DNA from: Streptomyces sp. RKAG293
Lineage (GTDB): Bacteria > Actinomycetota > Actinomycetes > Streptomycetales > Streptomycetaceae
Length of the DNA: 64,000 nucleotides
Assembly (NCBI RefSeq): GCF_023701745.1
Contig: NZ_JAJOZB010000001.1
Span: forward strand, 3,974,501-4,038,500
Direction: 5' to 3'
Each line of letters starts with the position of its first letter. The first letter of the stretch is position 1. Shown here piece by piece: positions 1 to 8,642 of this stretch. The notes beneath the pieces were generated by a model. It was not told the DNA's origin. It saw only the letters and a program-made list of their open reading frames with translations, and did not search any database. The translations under genes were made by a program, and so were the position numbers.

Positions 1-141
1 GGCCACCAGGCCCGCGAGCGGCGCGGTGCGCTCGTCCAGCTCGCGGCGGGCGCCGCGCAGGCTGATCGCGACGGCCGCGACGGCCACGACGCCGGTCGCC
101 GCCGACACCGGGGTGTCGATGAATCCGTCGGGTACGTGCAT
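1..141 (-). CDS. cbiM: Energy-coupling factor (Ni/Co) transporter membrane subunit CbiM, 5' part only
   Basis: The minus strand reads ATG at 141 and stays open for 47 codons to the window edge. The start MHVPDGFIDTPVSAATG is the signature N terminus of CbiM/NikM, the substrate-binding membrane subunit of ECF-type cobalt or nickel importers; the N-terminal Met-His end binds the metal in this family. A GAGGGGA ribosome-binding site lies just upstream. The gene is cut by the window edge, so partner genes (cbiN, Q, O) cannot be seen. A candidate Nur nickel-repressor box lies 52-66 nt upstream of the start, which would fit nickel-controlled import. No B12 riboswitch fits in the short divergent gap. 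Confidence 0.88.
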   Translation of the reverse strand, partial: MHVPDGFIDTPVSAATGVVAVAAVAISLRGARRELDERTAPLAGLVA

Positions 142-192
142 GGGGGTCCCCTCAAGTACTGCCTGGTCAACCGTTCGATGATAGTGGCTACC

Positions 193-207
193 TGCAAGTG
201 ATGTGCA
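193..207. promoter_or_regulatory. Candidate Nur (nickel repressor) box before cbiM
   Basis: The sequence TGCAA-GTGAT-GTGCA matches the Streptomyces Nur box as I recall it (tGCaa-n5-ttGCa) at 9 of 10 defined bases. It sits in the divergent region between cbiM and the S41 peptidase gene, at promoter distance from cbiM. It can also be read as a direct TGCAAG repeat with an 11-bp period. The regulator assignment is inference from consensus and from the nickel/cobalt transporter context. Confidence 0.4.
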
Positions 208-277
208 AGAGCGGTTCAGGTGCATCGGGAGCGCGTACGAGTTGCCCGCGCCCCCCATGCCCAGAACCATGGGGTAG

Positions 278-3200
278 GTGAGCGATGGCGCGTATCTCCG
301 GTATCCGCACATTCACGGCGAACTGCTGTGCTTCGTCGCCGAGGACGACGTCTGGGTCGCACCCCTGGGGCGGCCGGGCGGCGTTCCCGGCCGGGCCTGG
401 CGGGTCACGGCCGACCGCACGAGGGTCGGCTCGCCGCGCTTCTCGCCGGACGGCTCCGCCCTCGCCTTCACCTCGTGGCGCAGTCTGGACCCGGAGATCC
501 ATCTCGCCCCGGTGGACGGCGGCCCGGCCCGCCGGCTGACGTACTGGGGCAGCTTCGACACCCGCGTGTGCTCCTGGACGCCCGACGGGCAGATCCTCGC
601 GGTCTCCTCGCACGGCCAGCCGTTCTCGTACTTCTCCTGGGCCCACAGCGTGCCGACCGACGGTTGTCCCGGCGGCCGGCTGCCGTGGGGCCCGGTCTCG
701 GACATCGCGGTGAGCGACGCCGCCGGGGAGCGCCACACGCTGCTGCTGAGCGGCACCCCGCCGCACGAGCCGCACGCCTGGAAGCGGTACCGGGGCGGTG
801 CGACGGGGCGGCTGTGGCTGCACGGCGAGCGGCTGGTGCCGACGATCGACGGGCATCTGAACTCGCCGATGTTCGTGGGCGCCCGTATCGCGTTCCTCTC
901 CGACCACGAGGGCGTCGGCAATCTCTACTCGTGCGCGCCGGACGGTACGGACCTGCGCCGCCACACCGACCACGCGGACTTCTACGCCCGCAGCGCCTCG
1001 ACCGACGGGGAGCGGGTCGTCTACCAGTGCGCGGGCGAGCTGTGGATCGTCGACGACCTCTCCCCCGGCGCCCGGCCCCGCAAGCTGGACGTCCGGCTGG
1101 GCGGCCCGCGCGCCGGCCGGCGGCCCTACCAGGTGCCCGCCGCGTCGAACCTGGACGGCCTGGCCTGCGACCGGACCGGCCGCGCCAGCGCGGTCTGCGT
1201 CCGCGGCAGCCTGTACTGGCTGACCCACCGCGACGGACCGGCCCGCACCATCGCCGACGAGCCGGGCGCGCGCGTCCGGCTGCCCGAGATGCTCGGGGAC
1301 ACCGGCCGGATCGCCTTCGTCACGGACGCGGAGGGCGAGGACGGCATCGAGATCGCCCATCTGCCGGGCCGGGCCAGCCGTCCGGCGGTCCGCGCGGCGC
1401 TGGAGGGCCTCGACGAGGACGACGAAGGCAACGCCCTGGACGAGGACGACGAGGAGACCGCCACTCCCCTGAACACCCCCGCGGTCTCCACCGGCACCGC
1501 CGGCCGCGCCGCCGTCACCGGCACCGGGCCCCGGCTCGGCGTCGGCGAACTGGGCCGCGTACTGGAGCTGGTCTCGTCCCCTGACGGCCGCACCCTGGCC
1601 GTCGCCGCGAACGACGGGCGGCTGCTGCTCGTCGCCACTGGCGAAGGGGGCGATGCGGGCGGGAACGGGGAAACGGAAGGCGGGGGCTTCGTGACCGACC
1701 CCGACCACGCGAGCAGCTCGTCCGGGACGGTGACCGAGCTGATCCGGTCCACGAACGGCCCCGTCCGAGATCTCGCGTTCTCCCCCGACTCGGCCTGGCT
1801 GACCTGGTCCCACCCGGGGATCGGCCGGTCGCTGCGCTCGGTGAAGATCGCCAAGCTCGCGGACCGCATGATCATCGACGTGACGAACGGCCGCTTCGAG
1901 GACGAGCAGCCGGTCTTCACCCTCGACGGCCGCTATCTGGCGTTCCTGTCCTGGCGCGGCTTCGACCCGGTCTACGACGTGCACACCGGCGACCTGTCGT
2001 TCCCGCTCGGCTGCCGCCCCTACCTCGTACCGCTGAACTCCGCGACGCCGTCACCGTTCGCGCTGCCCGTCGACGGCCGCCCGATCGGCGGCGGCCTGGA
2101 TCCGGCGGAGGGCGGCGGCGACGGTCCGGTGGTGGTCGAGACGGAGGGGCTGGAGAGCCGCGTCACGCCGTTCCCGGTCCCGGCGTCCAAGTACTCGGCA
2201 CTGGAGCCGGTGGCGGACGGCCTGGTGTGGCTGCGCTGGCCGATCTCCGGCGCGCTCGGCGAGACGTTCACCAACCCGACGGACCCCTCCGCGCGCCCGA
2301 CCCTGGAGTACTTCAACCTGGGCAAGTCCAAGCGGACCGAGCTCGTCCATCACATGGACTGGTACGCGGTCAGCGGGGACGGCAAGCGGCTGGCGGTCTT
2401 CGACGAGGGCGAACTGGCCGTGCTCCCGGCCACCGAGCGCGGCGACGACGACTCGACGGTCTTCGTCGACATGCGGCGGATCCTGCACGAGGTCGACCCG
2501 CCCTCGGAATGGCAGCAGTCCTACGCCGAGGCCGGCCGGCTCATCCGGGACTACTTCTGGGCCCCCGACATGTGCGGCATCGACTGGCCCGCGATCCTCG
2601 ACCAGTACCGGCCGCTGGTCGAACGGGTCGCCACCCCCGACGAGTTCGCCGATCTGCTGCGCGAGCTCCTCGGCGAGCTGGGCACCTCGCACGCCTACGT
2701 CAGCCCCGCCCGCCGCAACGAGGGCCCGGCGCACTACCAGCGGCCGATCGGGCTGCTCGGCGCCAACTTCCAGCACAACAAGGACGGTACGTGGACGGTG
2801 GCGCGGATCCTGCCCGGTGAGTCCTCGGACTCCAAGGCCCGCTCGCCACTGGCCGGCACCGGGATCCGCGAGGGCGCGGTGCTCACCCATGTCGACGGGC
2901 GCCCCGTCGACCCGTGCGCGGGACCGTATCCGCTGCTCGCGGGCGCGGGCGGCACGACCGTGGAGCTGACGTTCACCCCGCCCGGCGAGGGGCATCCGCG
3001 CCGGGTCGCCGTCGTCCCGCTGGTCGACGAACGGCCGCTGCGCTACCAGGACTGGGTCGCCAAACGGCGGGCCGTCGTACGGAATCTGAGCGGCGGCCGG
3101 TGCGGCTATCTGCACATCCCCGACATGGGCGGCTCCGGCTGGGCGCAGTTCAACCGCGATCTGCGGATGGAGGTCGCCTACGAGGCGCTCATCGTGGACG

Positions 3201-3721
3201 TCCGGGGCAACGCCGGCGGGCACATCAGCGAACTCGTCGTCGAGAAGCTCACCCGCACCATCCTCGGCTGGGACCTGACCCGCAACGCGCAGCCCGTCTC
3301 GTACGCGAGCCAAGCGCCGCGCGGTCCGGTCGTCGCGCTCGCCGACGAGGCGACCTCGTCCGACGGCGACATGATCACCGCCGCGTTCAAACTGCTGGGC
3401 CTCGGCCCGGTGGTGGGGCTGCGGACGTGGGGCGGCGTGGTCGGGATGACCGGCCGGCACAAGCTGGGGGACGGCACGGTGATCACGGTGCCGATGAACG
3501 CGGGCTGGTTCGACGCGTACGGGTGGGGCGTCGAGAACTACGGCGTCGATCCCGATGTCGAGTCGCTGCGCACCCCGTTGGACTGGGCGGAGGGGCGGCA
3601 CGCCCAACTGGACGTGGCCGTCGACACGGCCCTCGCGCTGCTGGCCGAACACCCCGCCGTCACCCCGCCGGACCTCTCCCGGCGCCCGGACCGCCGCCGC
3701 CCGCCGCTGCCGCCGCGCTGA
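278..3721 (+). CDS. Tricorn-like S41 family peptidase
   Basis: This 1147-residue protein has the tricorn protease layout: an N-terminal WD-like beta-propeller region (repeated SPDG and DG motifs through about residue 650), then a helical/PDZ region (about 740-920) and a C-terminal tail-specific protease domain. The active-site serine is probably Ser1028 in TSSDGDM, followed by RTWGGVVGM as in archaeal tricorn. It would be a large cytoplasmic protease trimming peptides downstream of the proteasome or Clp system; no signal peptide is visible. The GTG at 278 follows GGGGTAG and gives the usual Streptomyces N terminus. An acidic DEDDE-rich insert near residues 375-395 interrupts the propeller. 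It diverges from cbiM. Confidence 0.9.
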   Translation: MSDGAYLRYPHIHGELLCFVAEDDVWVAPLGRPGGVPGRAWRVTADRTRVGSPRFSPDGSALAFTSWRSLDPEIHLAPVDGGPARRLTYWGSFDTRVCSWTPDGQILAVSSHGQPFSYFSWAHSVPTDGCPGGRLPWGPVSDIAVSDAAGERHTLLLSGTPPHEPHAWKRYRGGATGRLWLHGERLVPTIDGHLNSPMFVGARIAFLSDHEGVGNLYSCAPDGTDLRRHTDHADFYARSASTDGERVVYQCAGELWIVDDLSPGARPRKLDVRLGGPRAGRRPYQVPAASNLDGLACDRTGRASAVCVRGSLYWLTHRDGPARTIADEPGARVRLPEMLGDTGRIAFVTDAEGEDGIEIAHLPGRASRPAVRAALEGLDEDDEGNALDEDDEETATPLNTPAVSTGTAGRAAVTGTGPRLGVGELGRVLELVSSPDGRTLAVAANDGRLLLVATGEGGDAGGNGETEGGGFVTDPDHASSSSGTVTELIRSTNGPVRDLAFSPDSAWLTWSHPGIGRSLRSVKIAKLADRMIIDVTNGRFEDEQPVFTLDGRYLAFLSWRGFDPVYDVHTGDLSFPLGCRPYLVPLNSATPSPFALPVDGRPIGGGLDPAEGGGDGPVVVETEGLESRVTPFPVPASKYSALEPVADGLVWLRWPISGALGETFTNPTDPSARPTLEYFNLGKSKRTELVHHMDWYAVSGDGKRLAVFDEGELAVLPATERGDDDSTVFVDMRRILHEVDPPSEWQQSYAEAGRLIRDYFWAPDMCGIDWPAILDQYRPLVERVATPDEFADLLRELLGELGTSHAYVSPARRNEGPAHYQRPIGLLGANFQHNKDGTWTVARILPGESSDSKARSPLAGTGIREGAVLTHVDGRPVDPCAGPYPLLAGAGGTTVELTFTPPGEGHPRRVAVVPLVDERPLRYQDWVAKRRAVVRNLSGGRCGYLHIPDMGGSGWAQFNRDLRMEVAYEALIVDVRGNAGGHISELVVEKLTRTILGWDLTRNAQPVSYASQAPRGPVVALADEATSSDGDMITAAFKLLGLGPVVGLRTWGGVVGMTGRHKLGDGTVITVPMNAGWFDAYGWGVENYGVDPDVESLRTPLDWAEGRHAQLDVAVDTALALLAEHPAVTPPDLSRRPDRRRPPLPPR

Positions 3722-3738
3722 TCCGGTCCGGGGCGAAA

Positions 3739-3890
3739 GGGGTCGGCGCAGCATGAACGGGTCGGCGCAGCATGAAGGGGTCGGCGCAGCATGAAGGGGT
3801 CGGCGCAGCATGAAGGGGTCGGCGCAGCATGAAGGGGTCGGCGCAGCATGAAGGGGTCGGCGCAGCATGAAGGGGTCGGCGCAGCATGAA
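3739..3890. repeat. 19-bp direct tandem repeat, 8 units
   Basis: The unit GGGGTCGGCGCAGCATGAA is repeated eight times without spacers, starting 17 nt after the stop codon of the S41 peptidase. Seven units are identical; the second starts with C instead of G. The last unit abuts the terminator stem. The 19-bp period is not a multiple of three, so the array does not encode a periodic peptide in one short repeat. Function unknown; likely a variable-number repeat created by slippage. Confidence 0.95.
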
Positions 3891-3917
3891 GGGGCGCACC
3901 CTCGACGGGTGCGCCCC
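3891..3917. terminator. Strong hairpin terminator between S41 peptidase and CsbD-like gene
   Basis: A perfect 11-bp stem (GGGGCGCACCC / GGGTGCGCCCC) encloses a 5-nt TCGAC loop directly after the last 19-bp repeat. It lies between convergent genes and could serve both. It lacks a long T-run, as is usual in Streptomyces. Confidence 0.8.
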
Positions 3918-3943
3918 TTCACCGTTCGCGCCGCGCAGGCGGA

Positions 3944-4135
3944 CTAGCTCCAGTTGTCCTGGGCGTCCTCGGCCGCGTCCTGGGCCTTGTCCTTGCCCTG
4001 GTCGCGCATGTCGGCAGCCTTGTCGCGGTTCTCGTCTTCCATCTCCGCAGACTTGTCCCGCTTCTCGCCCATGGCCTCCTTGGCCTTGTTCGAGAGGTTG
4101 CCGGCCTTGTCCTTGAACTGGTCGAAACCGCCCAT
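3944..4135 (-). CDS. Small hydrophilic CsbD-/antitoxin-like stress protein
   Basis: A 63-residue, highly charged, Lys/Asp/Glu/Ala-rich protein without hydrophobic segments (MGGFDQFKDKAGNLSNKAKE at the start). The repeated K-D-K-A and R-D-K-A pattern suggests one or two amphipathic helices. It resembles the CsbD family and the small actinobacterial proteins annotated as Rv0909/MT0933-like antitoxins; both have few defined residues, so the family call is tentative. The start at 4135 is fixed by an excellent AGGAGGAG site 5-12 nt upstream. It stands alone between two terminator-like regions. CsbD-type genes are usually general-stress induced, but I see no clear stress promoter here. Confidence 0.7.
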   Translation of the reverse strand: MGGFDQFKDKAGNLSNKAKEAMGEKRDKSAEMEDENRDKAADMRDQGKDKAQDAAEDAQDNWS

Positions 4136-4239
4136 GATCACTCCTCCTGGAGTTTGTCGGGTTGGGGCCTCGACCAGACTGACACGGGCGGACATAGCTC
4201 GCATGTCGGGAGAAAAACCGCAGGTCAGCTATCCTTTTG

Positions 4240-5136
4240 TCACCCTACGGAGCGTGACGACTGCGCTGCCTCGTCCGCCTCTCCGCCCCGTCCGACGAGC
4301 CCCCGCCGGGTGCCCGCCGTGGCGGCGAACCGCGGCTCGGCCCGGCGCATCTCCCGCTGCCCGAGCGCACCTCCGATGACCGACGGCAGACAGCCGCGCA
4401 CCGACTGCATGCCACGCAGCCACCACTGCGCGTACACATGCGGCGAGCGCCGCTCGATCCCGGCGGCGATCCGCTCGACGGCCGGCTCCAGCGGGTACGT
4501 GCGGTTCGCCGGCCAGGGCAGCTTGGCGCGCATGTGGCGCATGAGCTCGTCCTCGTCGGCGCCGCGCACCATGTCGGTGTCGGTCCAGCTCAGATACCCG
4601 ACGCCGACCTTGACGCCCTTGTGGCCGACCTCGGCGCGCAGGCTGTGCGCGAACGCCTCGACGCCCGCCTTGCTCGCGCAGTACGCGGTCATCATCGGGG
4701 CCGGGGTGATCGCCGCCAGCGAGGCGATCTGCAGCAGATAGCCGCGCGAGGTGAGGAGCGCGGGCAGGAAGGCGCGGGCGGTGGTGACGCTGCCCAGCAG
4801 GTTGACGTTGATGACCCGCTCGAACGCGACGGGGTCGGAGTCCAGGAACGGACCCCCGGTCGCCACACCCGCGTTGGCGACCACGACGTCGATCCGCCCG
4901 AAGTGCTCCAGGATCTCGGCCGCGGCCCGCTCCATCGCCGCGAGGTCGGTGACATCGGCGACCCAGTGCGCCGCGCCGCCGCCGAGCCCCTCCGCCACCA
5001 GCTTGAGCTGGTCCGGCTCCAGGCCGACCAGCGCCAGCTTGGCGCCGCGCCGCGCGAGTTTGCGCGCGAGCATCTCGCCGACCCCGCGGGCGGCGCCCGT
5101 GACCACCACGACCTGTCCGTTCAACGACTGGCTCAT
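4240..5136 (-). CDS. Short-chain dehydrogenase/reductase (SDR)
   Basis: This 298-residue classical SDR has a TGAARGVG nucleotide-binding motif (residues 13-20), an NAG motif (89-91), and the catalytic Ser139 and Tyr152-x3-Lys156 (YCASK). It should interconvert an alcohol and a carbonyl with NAD(P)H; the substrate is not readable from sequence. The ATG at 5136 overlaps the TGA of the upstream hydrolase gene (ATGA), so it is the third cistron of a coupled monooxygenase-hydrolase-SDR operon. The C-terminal tail of about 30 residues is Arg/Ala-rich and lies outside the SDR fold. Context suggests it handles the alcohol released after ester cleavage. Confidence 0.9.
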   Translation of the reverse strand: MSQSLNGQVVVVTGAARGVGEMLARKLARRGAKLALVGLEPDQLKLVAEGLGGGAAHWVADVTDLAAMERAAAEILEHFGRIDVVVANAGVATGGPFLDSDPVAFERVINVNLLGSVTTARAFLPALLTSRGYLLQIASLAAITPAPMMTAYCASKAGVEAFAHSLRAEVGHKGVKVGVGYLSWTDTDMVRGADEDELMRHMRAKLPWPANRTYPLEPAVERIAAGIERRSPHVYAQWWLRGMQSVRGCLPSVIGGALGQREMRRAEPRFAATAGTRRGLVGRGGEADEAAQSSRSVG

Positions 5137-6095
5137 ACCGTCTGCTCCTTCACGGAAAGGTTCTCCTGGACCGGGAGGTGGTCCCTGACCAGACCGCGGA
5201 CGACGCCCGCGACCGCGGCCGTGCCTTCGATGGGTGTCATATGGCCGAGGCCTTCGAGTTCGGTCAGACCCACGCAGGCGGGCAGCGCGGCGGCCATGCC
5301 GCGCGCGTGCACCGGCGGGGTCAGCTTGTCCGCCGTGCCGACCAGGACGGCGGTCGGCGCGGTGATCCCGCGGAGCGCCGCGTCCAGGTCGAGTCCCGCC
5401 AGCACCCGTCCCCACGCGGAGCGCGGCCGGGTCCCGCAGGCATGCACGATACGCGCGGTCGCGGCGACCTGTTCCGGGGTCGAACCCGCCGCCATCACGC
5501 CGTACTTGAGCGCCGCGCGCGACATCCCGCTGACCGGCCCGAGCGGGGCGCGCGAGCTGAGCAGCAGCCGGTGGAAGCGGTCGCGGACCTTCTGGGAGCG
5601 GAACCGCTGCGGCAGCACCTGGGTCTCGGCGAGCAGCCGTCCGCTGCCGGTGCTGGCCAGCAGCGTGGCGGCCGTGCGGGAGCGTACGGCGGCGCGGCCG
5701 GAGGCGGCCATCAGCGTCATCCCGCCCATCGAGTGGCCGACCAGCACCGCCCGTTCCCCCTCGGGAACGACGGCCTGCAGCACCGCCGACAGATCGTCGG
5801 CCAGTACCCGCGTGCTGTAGCCGGTGCGGTGCGGGGTGCCGCTGCGGCCGTGTCCGCGCTGGTCGTAGGCGATCACCCGGAAGTCGGCTGTCAGGTCCCG
5901 GATCAGCGGTGCCCAGAAGAGCGTGGAACAGGTCCAGCCGTGGATCAGGACGACGGTCGGCCGGCCGGCCGGCCCGTGCTCCTCGACGTGGATCCGGGTG
6001 CCGTCCGCCGAGTTCACGACGAGCTCCCGGCGGGGGGTGGGGAGGGTGAACGGGCTGTCCGCCGCCGCTGCGCCCTTTGCGGTGATCCTGCTCAT
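5133..6095 (-). CDS. Alpha/beta hydrolase, esterase-like
   Basis: A 320-residue alpha/beta hydrolase with the oxyanion segment LIHGWTCS near residue 53, the nucleophile elbow GHSMGG (Ser122), a late Asp in VGTADKLTPP and a His in EGLGHMTPIE, which together make a complete catalytic triad. Both ends overlap neighbours by ATGA: its start overlaps the monooxygenase stop and its stop overlaps the SDR start. The likely job is hydrolysis of the ester or lactone produced by the Baeyer-Villiger enzyme; this is inferred from operon order. No signal peptide is seen, so it is probably cytoplasmic. Confidence 0.9.
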   Translation of the reverse strand: MSRITAKGAAAADSPFTLPTPRRELVVNSADGTRIHVEEHGPAGRPTVVLIHGWTCSTLFWAPLIRDLTADFRVIAYDQRGHGRSGTPHRTGYSTRVLADDLSAVLQAVVPEGERAVLVGHSMGGMTLMAASGRAAVRSRTAATLLASTGSGRLLAETQVLPQRFRSQKVRDRFHRLLLSSRAPLGPVSGMSRAALKYGVMAAGSTPEQVAATARIVHACGTRPRSAWGRVLAGLDLDAALRGITAPTAVLVGTADKLTPPVHARGMAAALPACVGLTELEGLGHMTPIEGTAAVAGVVRGLVRDHLPVQENLSVKEQTV

Positions 6096-7591
6096 GACGC
6101 GGGCACCTCCACCGGCTCCGCCGTGCGCACGGGCGCCGGCACCAGGTCGTACTCCGCCGGTTTCAGTGCGCGGGTGGCCCGCCGGAACTCGGCCGTCGTG
6201 CCGGGCCAGGCCGTCGTGTTGCGGCCCTCGGAGTCCAGGTACCAGCTCTTGCAGCCGCCGGTGTTCCACACGGTCCTGGCGGTCCGCCGCTGCATCTCGG
6301 CGTTCCACGCCCTGACCGCCGCGGGCTTGGCGTCCAGCGCGGCCGCCCCGGTCCGCTCCAGGGTGCGCAGGTAGTCGGCGACGTAGTTGATGGACGACTC
6401 GATCATCAGGATCATCGAGCTGTTCCCGAGGCCGGTGTTGGGGCCGATGATCAGCAGCAGGTTCGGGAAGCCGTCGATCGTGGTGCCGCGCAGCGCGGCC
6501 ATCCCGCCCTTCCAGTGCTCGGCCAGCGAACGGCCGCCGACGCCGGTGATCCGGTCGCCGATCGGCATGTCCGTCACATGGAAGCCGGTGCCGAAGACGA
6601 TCGCGTCGACCTCGCGCTCGGTGCCGTCCGACGTGACGATCGTCGAGCCGCGCACCTCCTGGAGCGCCGAGGTGACCACCTCGGTGTTGGGCTGGGCGAG
6701 CGCCGGATAGTAGTCGTTGGAGAGCAGGATGCGCTTGCAGCCGATGGTGTAGTCGGGCGTCAGTTTCGCCCGCATCGCCGGGTCCTTGATCGCGCGGCGC
6801 ATGTGGTTCTTCGCGATCTGCTCGGTCGCCTTCATCAGCTGCGGACGCTTGACGAACGCGCCGACCTGGAACTCCCTGATCAGCCAGAGCAGTCCGCGCC
6901 GCGCCTTCGCGGTGCCGGGCACCGTGCCGTGCAGCCACCGCTCGGCCTTGTTGATGCCGCGGTCCATCCGCGGCATCACCCACGGCGGGGTGCGCTGCAG
7001 CACGGTCAGCGACTTCACCTGCGGCTGGATGGACGGCACGATCTGGATCGCGGAGGCACCGGTGCCGACCATCGCGATGCGCTTGTCCTTGATGTCGAAG
7101 TCGTGGTCCCAGCGCGAGGAGTGGAAGACCGCGCCGGGGAACGTGTCGAGCCCGGGGATGTCCGGCAGCTTGGGGTCGGACAGCGGGCCGGTGGCGGAGA
7201 CCACGACATCGGCGGTCAGCTCGCCCTGCGTGGTCCGTATCCGCCAGTGCTTGGCCTCGTCGTCCCAGCTCGCCTGCAGCACCTCGGAGTCGAACCGCAG
7301 ATGCTGCCGCAGCCCGAAGGTGTCGGTGACCCGCTCCAGATAGGCGCGGATGTGCGGCTGACCGGAGAACGTACGGGGCCAGTCCGCGTTCGGCGCGAAG
7401 GAGAACGAGTACAGGTGGGAGGGGACGTCGCAGGCGCATCCCGGGTAGCTGTTGTCGCGCCAGGTCCCCCCGACCGAGCCGGCGCGTTCGAGGATCACGA
7501 AGTCCGTGATGCCCTCCCGGCGCAGCCGGACGGCCGCGCCGAGCCCGCCGAACCCTGATCCGATCACCGCCACCCGCACGTGCTCAGCCAT
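6092..7591 (-). CDS. FAD-dependent Baeyer-Villiger-type monooxygenase
   Basis: A 499-residue class B flavin monooxygenase. It has an FAD-binding GSGFGGLG motif (residues 11-18), the Baeyer-Villiger fingerprint FxGxxxHxxxWD at residues 151-162 (FPGAVFHSSRWD), and a second NADPH-binding GTGASA motif near residue 178. Such enzymes insert oxygen into ketones to give esters or lactones. It is the first gene of a three-gene coupled operon with a hydrolase and an SDR, and it diverges from a MerR regulator. The ATG at 7591 is preceded by GGGAGGCGG. An inverted repeat in the divergent promoter region may be the control site. Confidence 0.92.
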   Translation of the reverse strand: MAEHVRVAVIGSGFGGLGAAVRLRREGITDFVILERAGSVGGTWRDNSYPGCACDVPSHLYSFSFAPNADWPRTFSGQPHIRAYLERVTDTFGLRQHLRFDSEVLQASWDDEAKHWRIRTTQGELTADVVVSATGPLSDPKLPDIPGLDTFPGAVFHSSRWDHDFDIKDKRIAMVGTGASAIQIVPSIQPQVKSLTVLQRTPPWVMPRMDRGINKAERWLHGTVPGTAKARRGLLWLIREFQVGAFVKRPQLMKATEQIAKNHMRRAIKDPAMRAKLTPDYTIGCKRILLSNDYYPALAQPNTEVVTSALQEVRGSTIVTSDGTEREVDAIVFGTGFHVTDMPIGDRITGVGGRSLAEHWKGGMAALRGTTIDGFPNLLLIIGPNTGLGNSSMILMIESSINYVADYLRTLERTGAAALDAKPAAVRAWNAEMQRRTARTVWNTGGCKSWYLDSEGRNTTAWPGTTAEFRRATRALKPAEYDLVPAPVRTAEPVEVPAS

Positions 7592-7622
7592 GGCGCCGCC
7601 TCCCTGCGTTCAATCACGCCAG

Positions 7623-7640
7623 CAATCACTGGCACGATTG
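7623..7640. promoter_or_regulatory. Inverted repeat in monooxygenase/MerR divergent region
   Basis: CAATC-ACTGGCAC-GATTG is a 5-8-5 dyad lying 32-49 nt upstream of the monooxygenase start. MerR-type regulators bind dyads of about this size inside promoters, and a merR gene diverges here, so it is a candidate operator. It could be chance: the arms are only 5 bp. Confidence 0.3.
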
Positions 7641-7778
7641 GTACGGTAGACCACTGCGGTTACCGGCGGTAGGGGTCAGGGCCACCCAAGACGAAACGGA
7701 CCCCCGGCCGGAGTGCGCACCCGCCCGGCACCCGCGCACCGGCCCCGGCACGCTCCGGGGAACGCATAGGCTGACGAG

Positions 7779-8642
7779 GTGGCCGAGGACGTGCAGGAGA
7801 CCAGGGAGCAGCCCGAGGAGCGGAAGCCCGGGCAGGAATACCGGATGGAGGCGCTGGCCGAGGCGGCCGGCATCCCCGTGCGCACCGTTCGCTTCTACCG
7901 CGAGCGCAAGCTCATCCCGCCACCGCGCCGCGAAGGCCGTATCGCCTGGTACAACGAGGCCCATCTCGCCCGTCTGCACACGATCGCCGCCCTCCTGGAG
8001 CGGGGCCACACCCTCGGCGGCATCGCCGAGCTGATCGGTGCGTGGGAGAACGGCCGGACCCTCGACGGCGTCGCCGAACTCCTGGGCCTGGAAGGCGCGT
8101 TGATCTCGCCCTGGTCGGAGGAGACCCCGGTCAGGCTCACCCCCGAGGCCCTCGCCGACTACTTCGGCGAGGACGTCACCCCGGAGAACCTGACGACGGC
8201 CCTCGACATCGGCTACATCGCCGTCGACGGCGAGAACGTCGTCCACACCAGCCGCCGGCTGCTCGACGCGTCCGCCGCCCTGGTCCGCGAGGGCGTCCCG
8301 CTCGCCGCCGTGCTGGAGACGGGCCGCGCCGTACGGATCCAGGTGGACGCGCTCGCCGATCTGTTCACGGTGCTCATCCGCAAGCACGTGGTGGACGCCG
8401 CCACCGTCGACCACCTGCCGCCGGGCGAGGTGACCCGGCTCGCCGAGGCCCTGGAACGGCTGCATCCGCTGGCCAAGAACGTGGTCGACGCGGAGCTGTC
8501 GCTGGCCATGGACCGGCGTGTCAGGACCGAGCTGGAGAGCTGGCTGCAGGACCACGCGGCGCCCGGAGCCGCACCCGGTCCGAACCCGCCGGAAGGCCCG
8601 TCCGAGGACCCGGCCGAGGACCCGGCCACCCCCGCTCCATAA
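7779..8642 (+). CDS. MerR family transcriptional regulator
   Basis: A 287-residue regulator with a MerR winged-helix domain (about residues 22-95): the recognition region AGIPVRTVRFYRERKL and the wing region GRIAWYNEAHLARL are typical. The C-terminal region (100-260) is helical and longer than in metal sensors, suggesting an organic effector; a Pro/Glu-rich tail ends the protein. The GTG at 7779 is used here, but an in-frame ATG at 7845 would start directly at the HTH. It diverges from the monooxygenase operon and lies 144 nt ahead of a large exporter gene, so either could be its target. Confidence 0.85.
   Translation: MAEDVQETREQPEERKPGQEYRMEALAEAAGIPVRTVRFYRERKLIPPPRREGRIAWYNEAHLARLHTIAALLERGHTLGGIAELIGAWENGRTLDGVAELLGLEGALISPWSEETPVRLTPEALADYFGEDVTPENLTTALDIGYIAVDGENVVHTSRRLLDASAALVREGVPLAAVLETGRAVRIQVDALADLFTVLIRKHVVDAATVDHLPPGEVTRLAEALERLHPLAKNVVDAELSLAMDRRVRTELESWLQDHAAPGAAPGPNPPEGPSEDPAEDPATPAP

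Noticed and set aside
142..277. Cobalamin riboswitch upstream of cbiM
   Set aside because: The gap is only 136 nt, shared with a divergent gene, and I see no B12-box-like segment.
188..1984. Long minus-strand open frame opposite the S41 peptidase
   Set aside because: It is antisense to a well-supported gene; such long open frames are expected from third-position GC bias. Its Gly/Arg/Ala/Val-rich translation shows no domain.
3739..3890. Possible CRISPR array
   Set aside because: Units are directly adjacent without spacers, and no cas genes are nearby. The other arrays in the window fail for the same reason.
3660..3922. Cys/Pro/His-rich repeat protein encoded on the minus strand of the 19-bp array
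   Set aside because: Any frame through a 19-bp array without stops gives a 19-residue repeat. There is no ribosome-binding site, and a terminator stem lies inside the frame.
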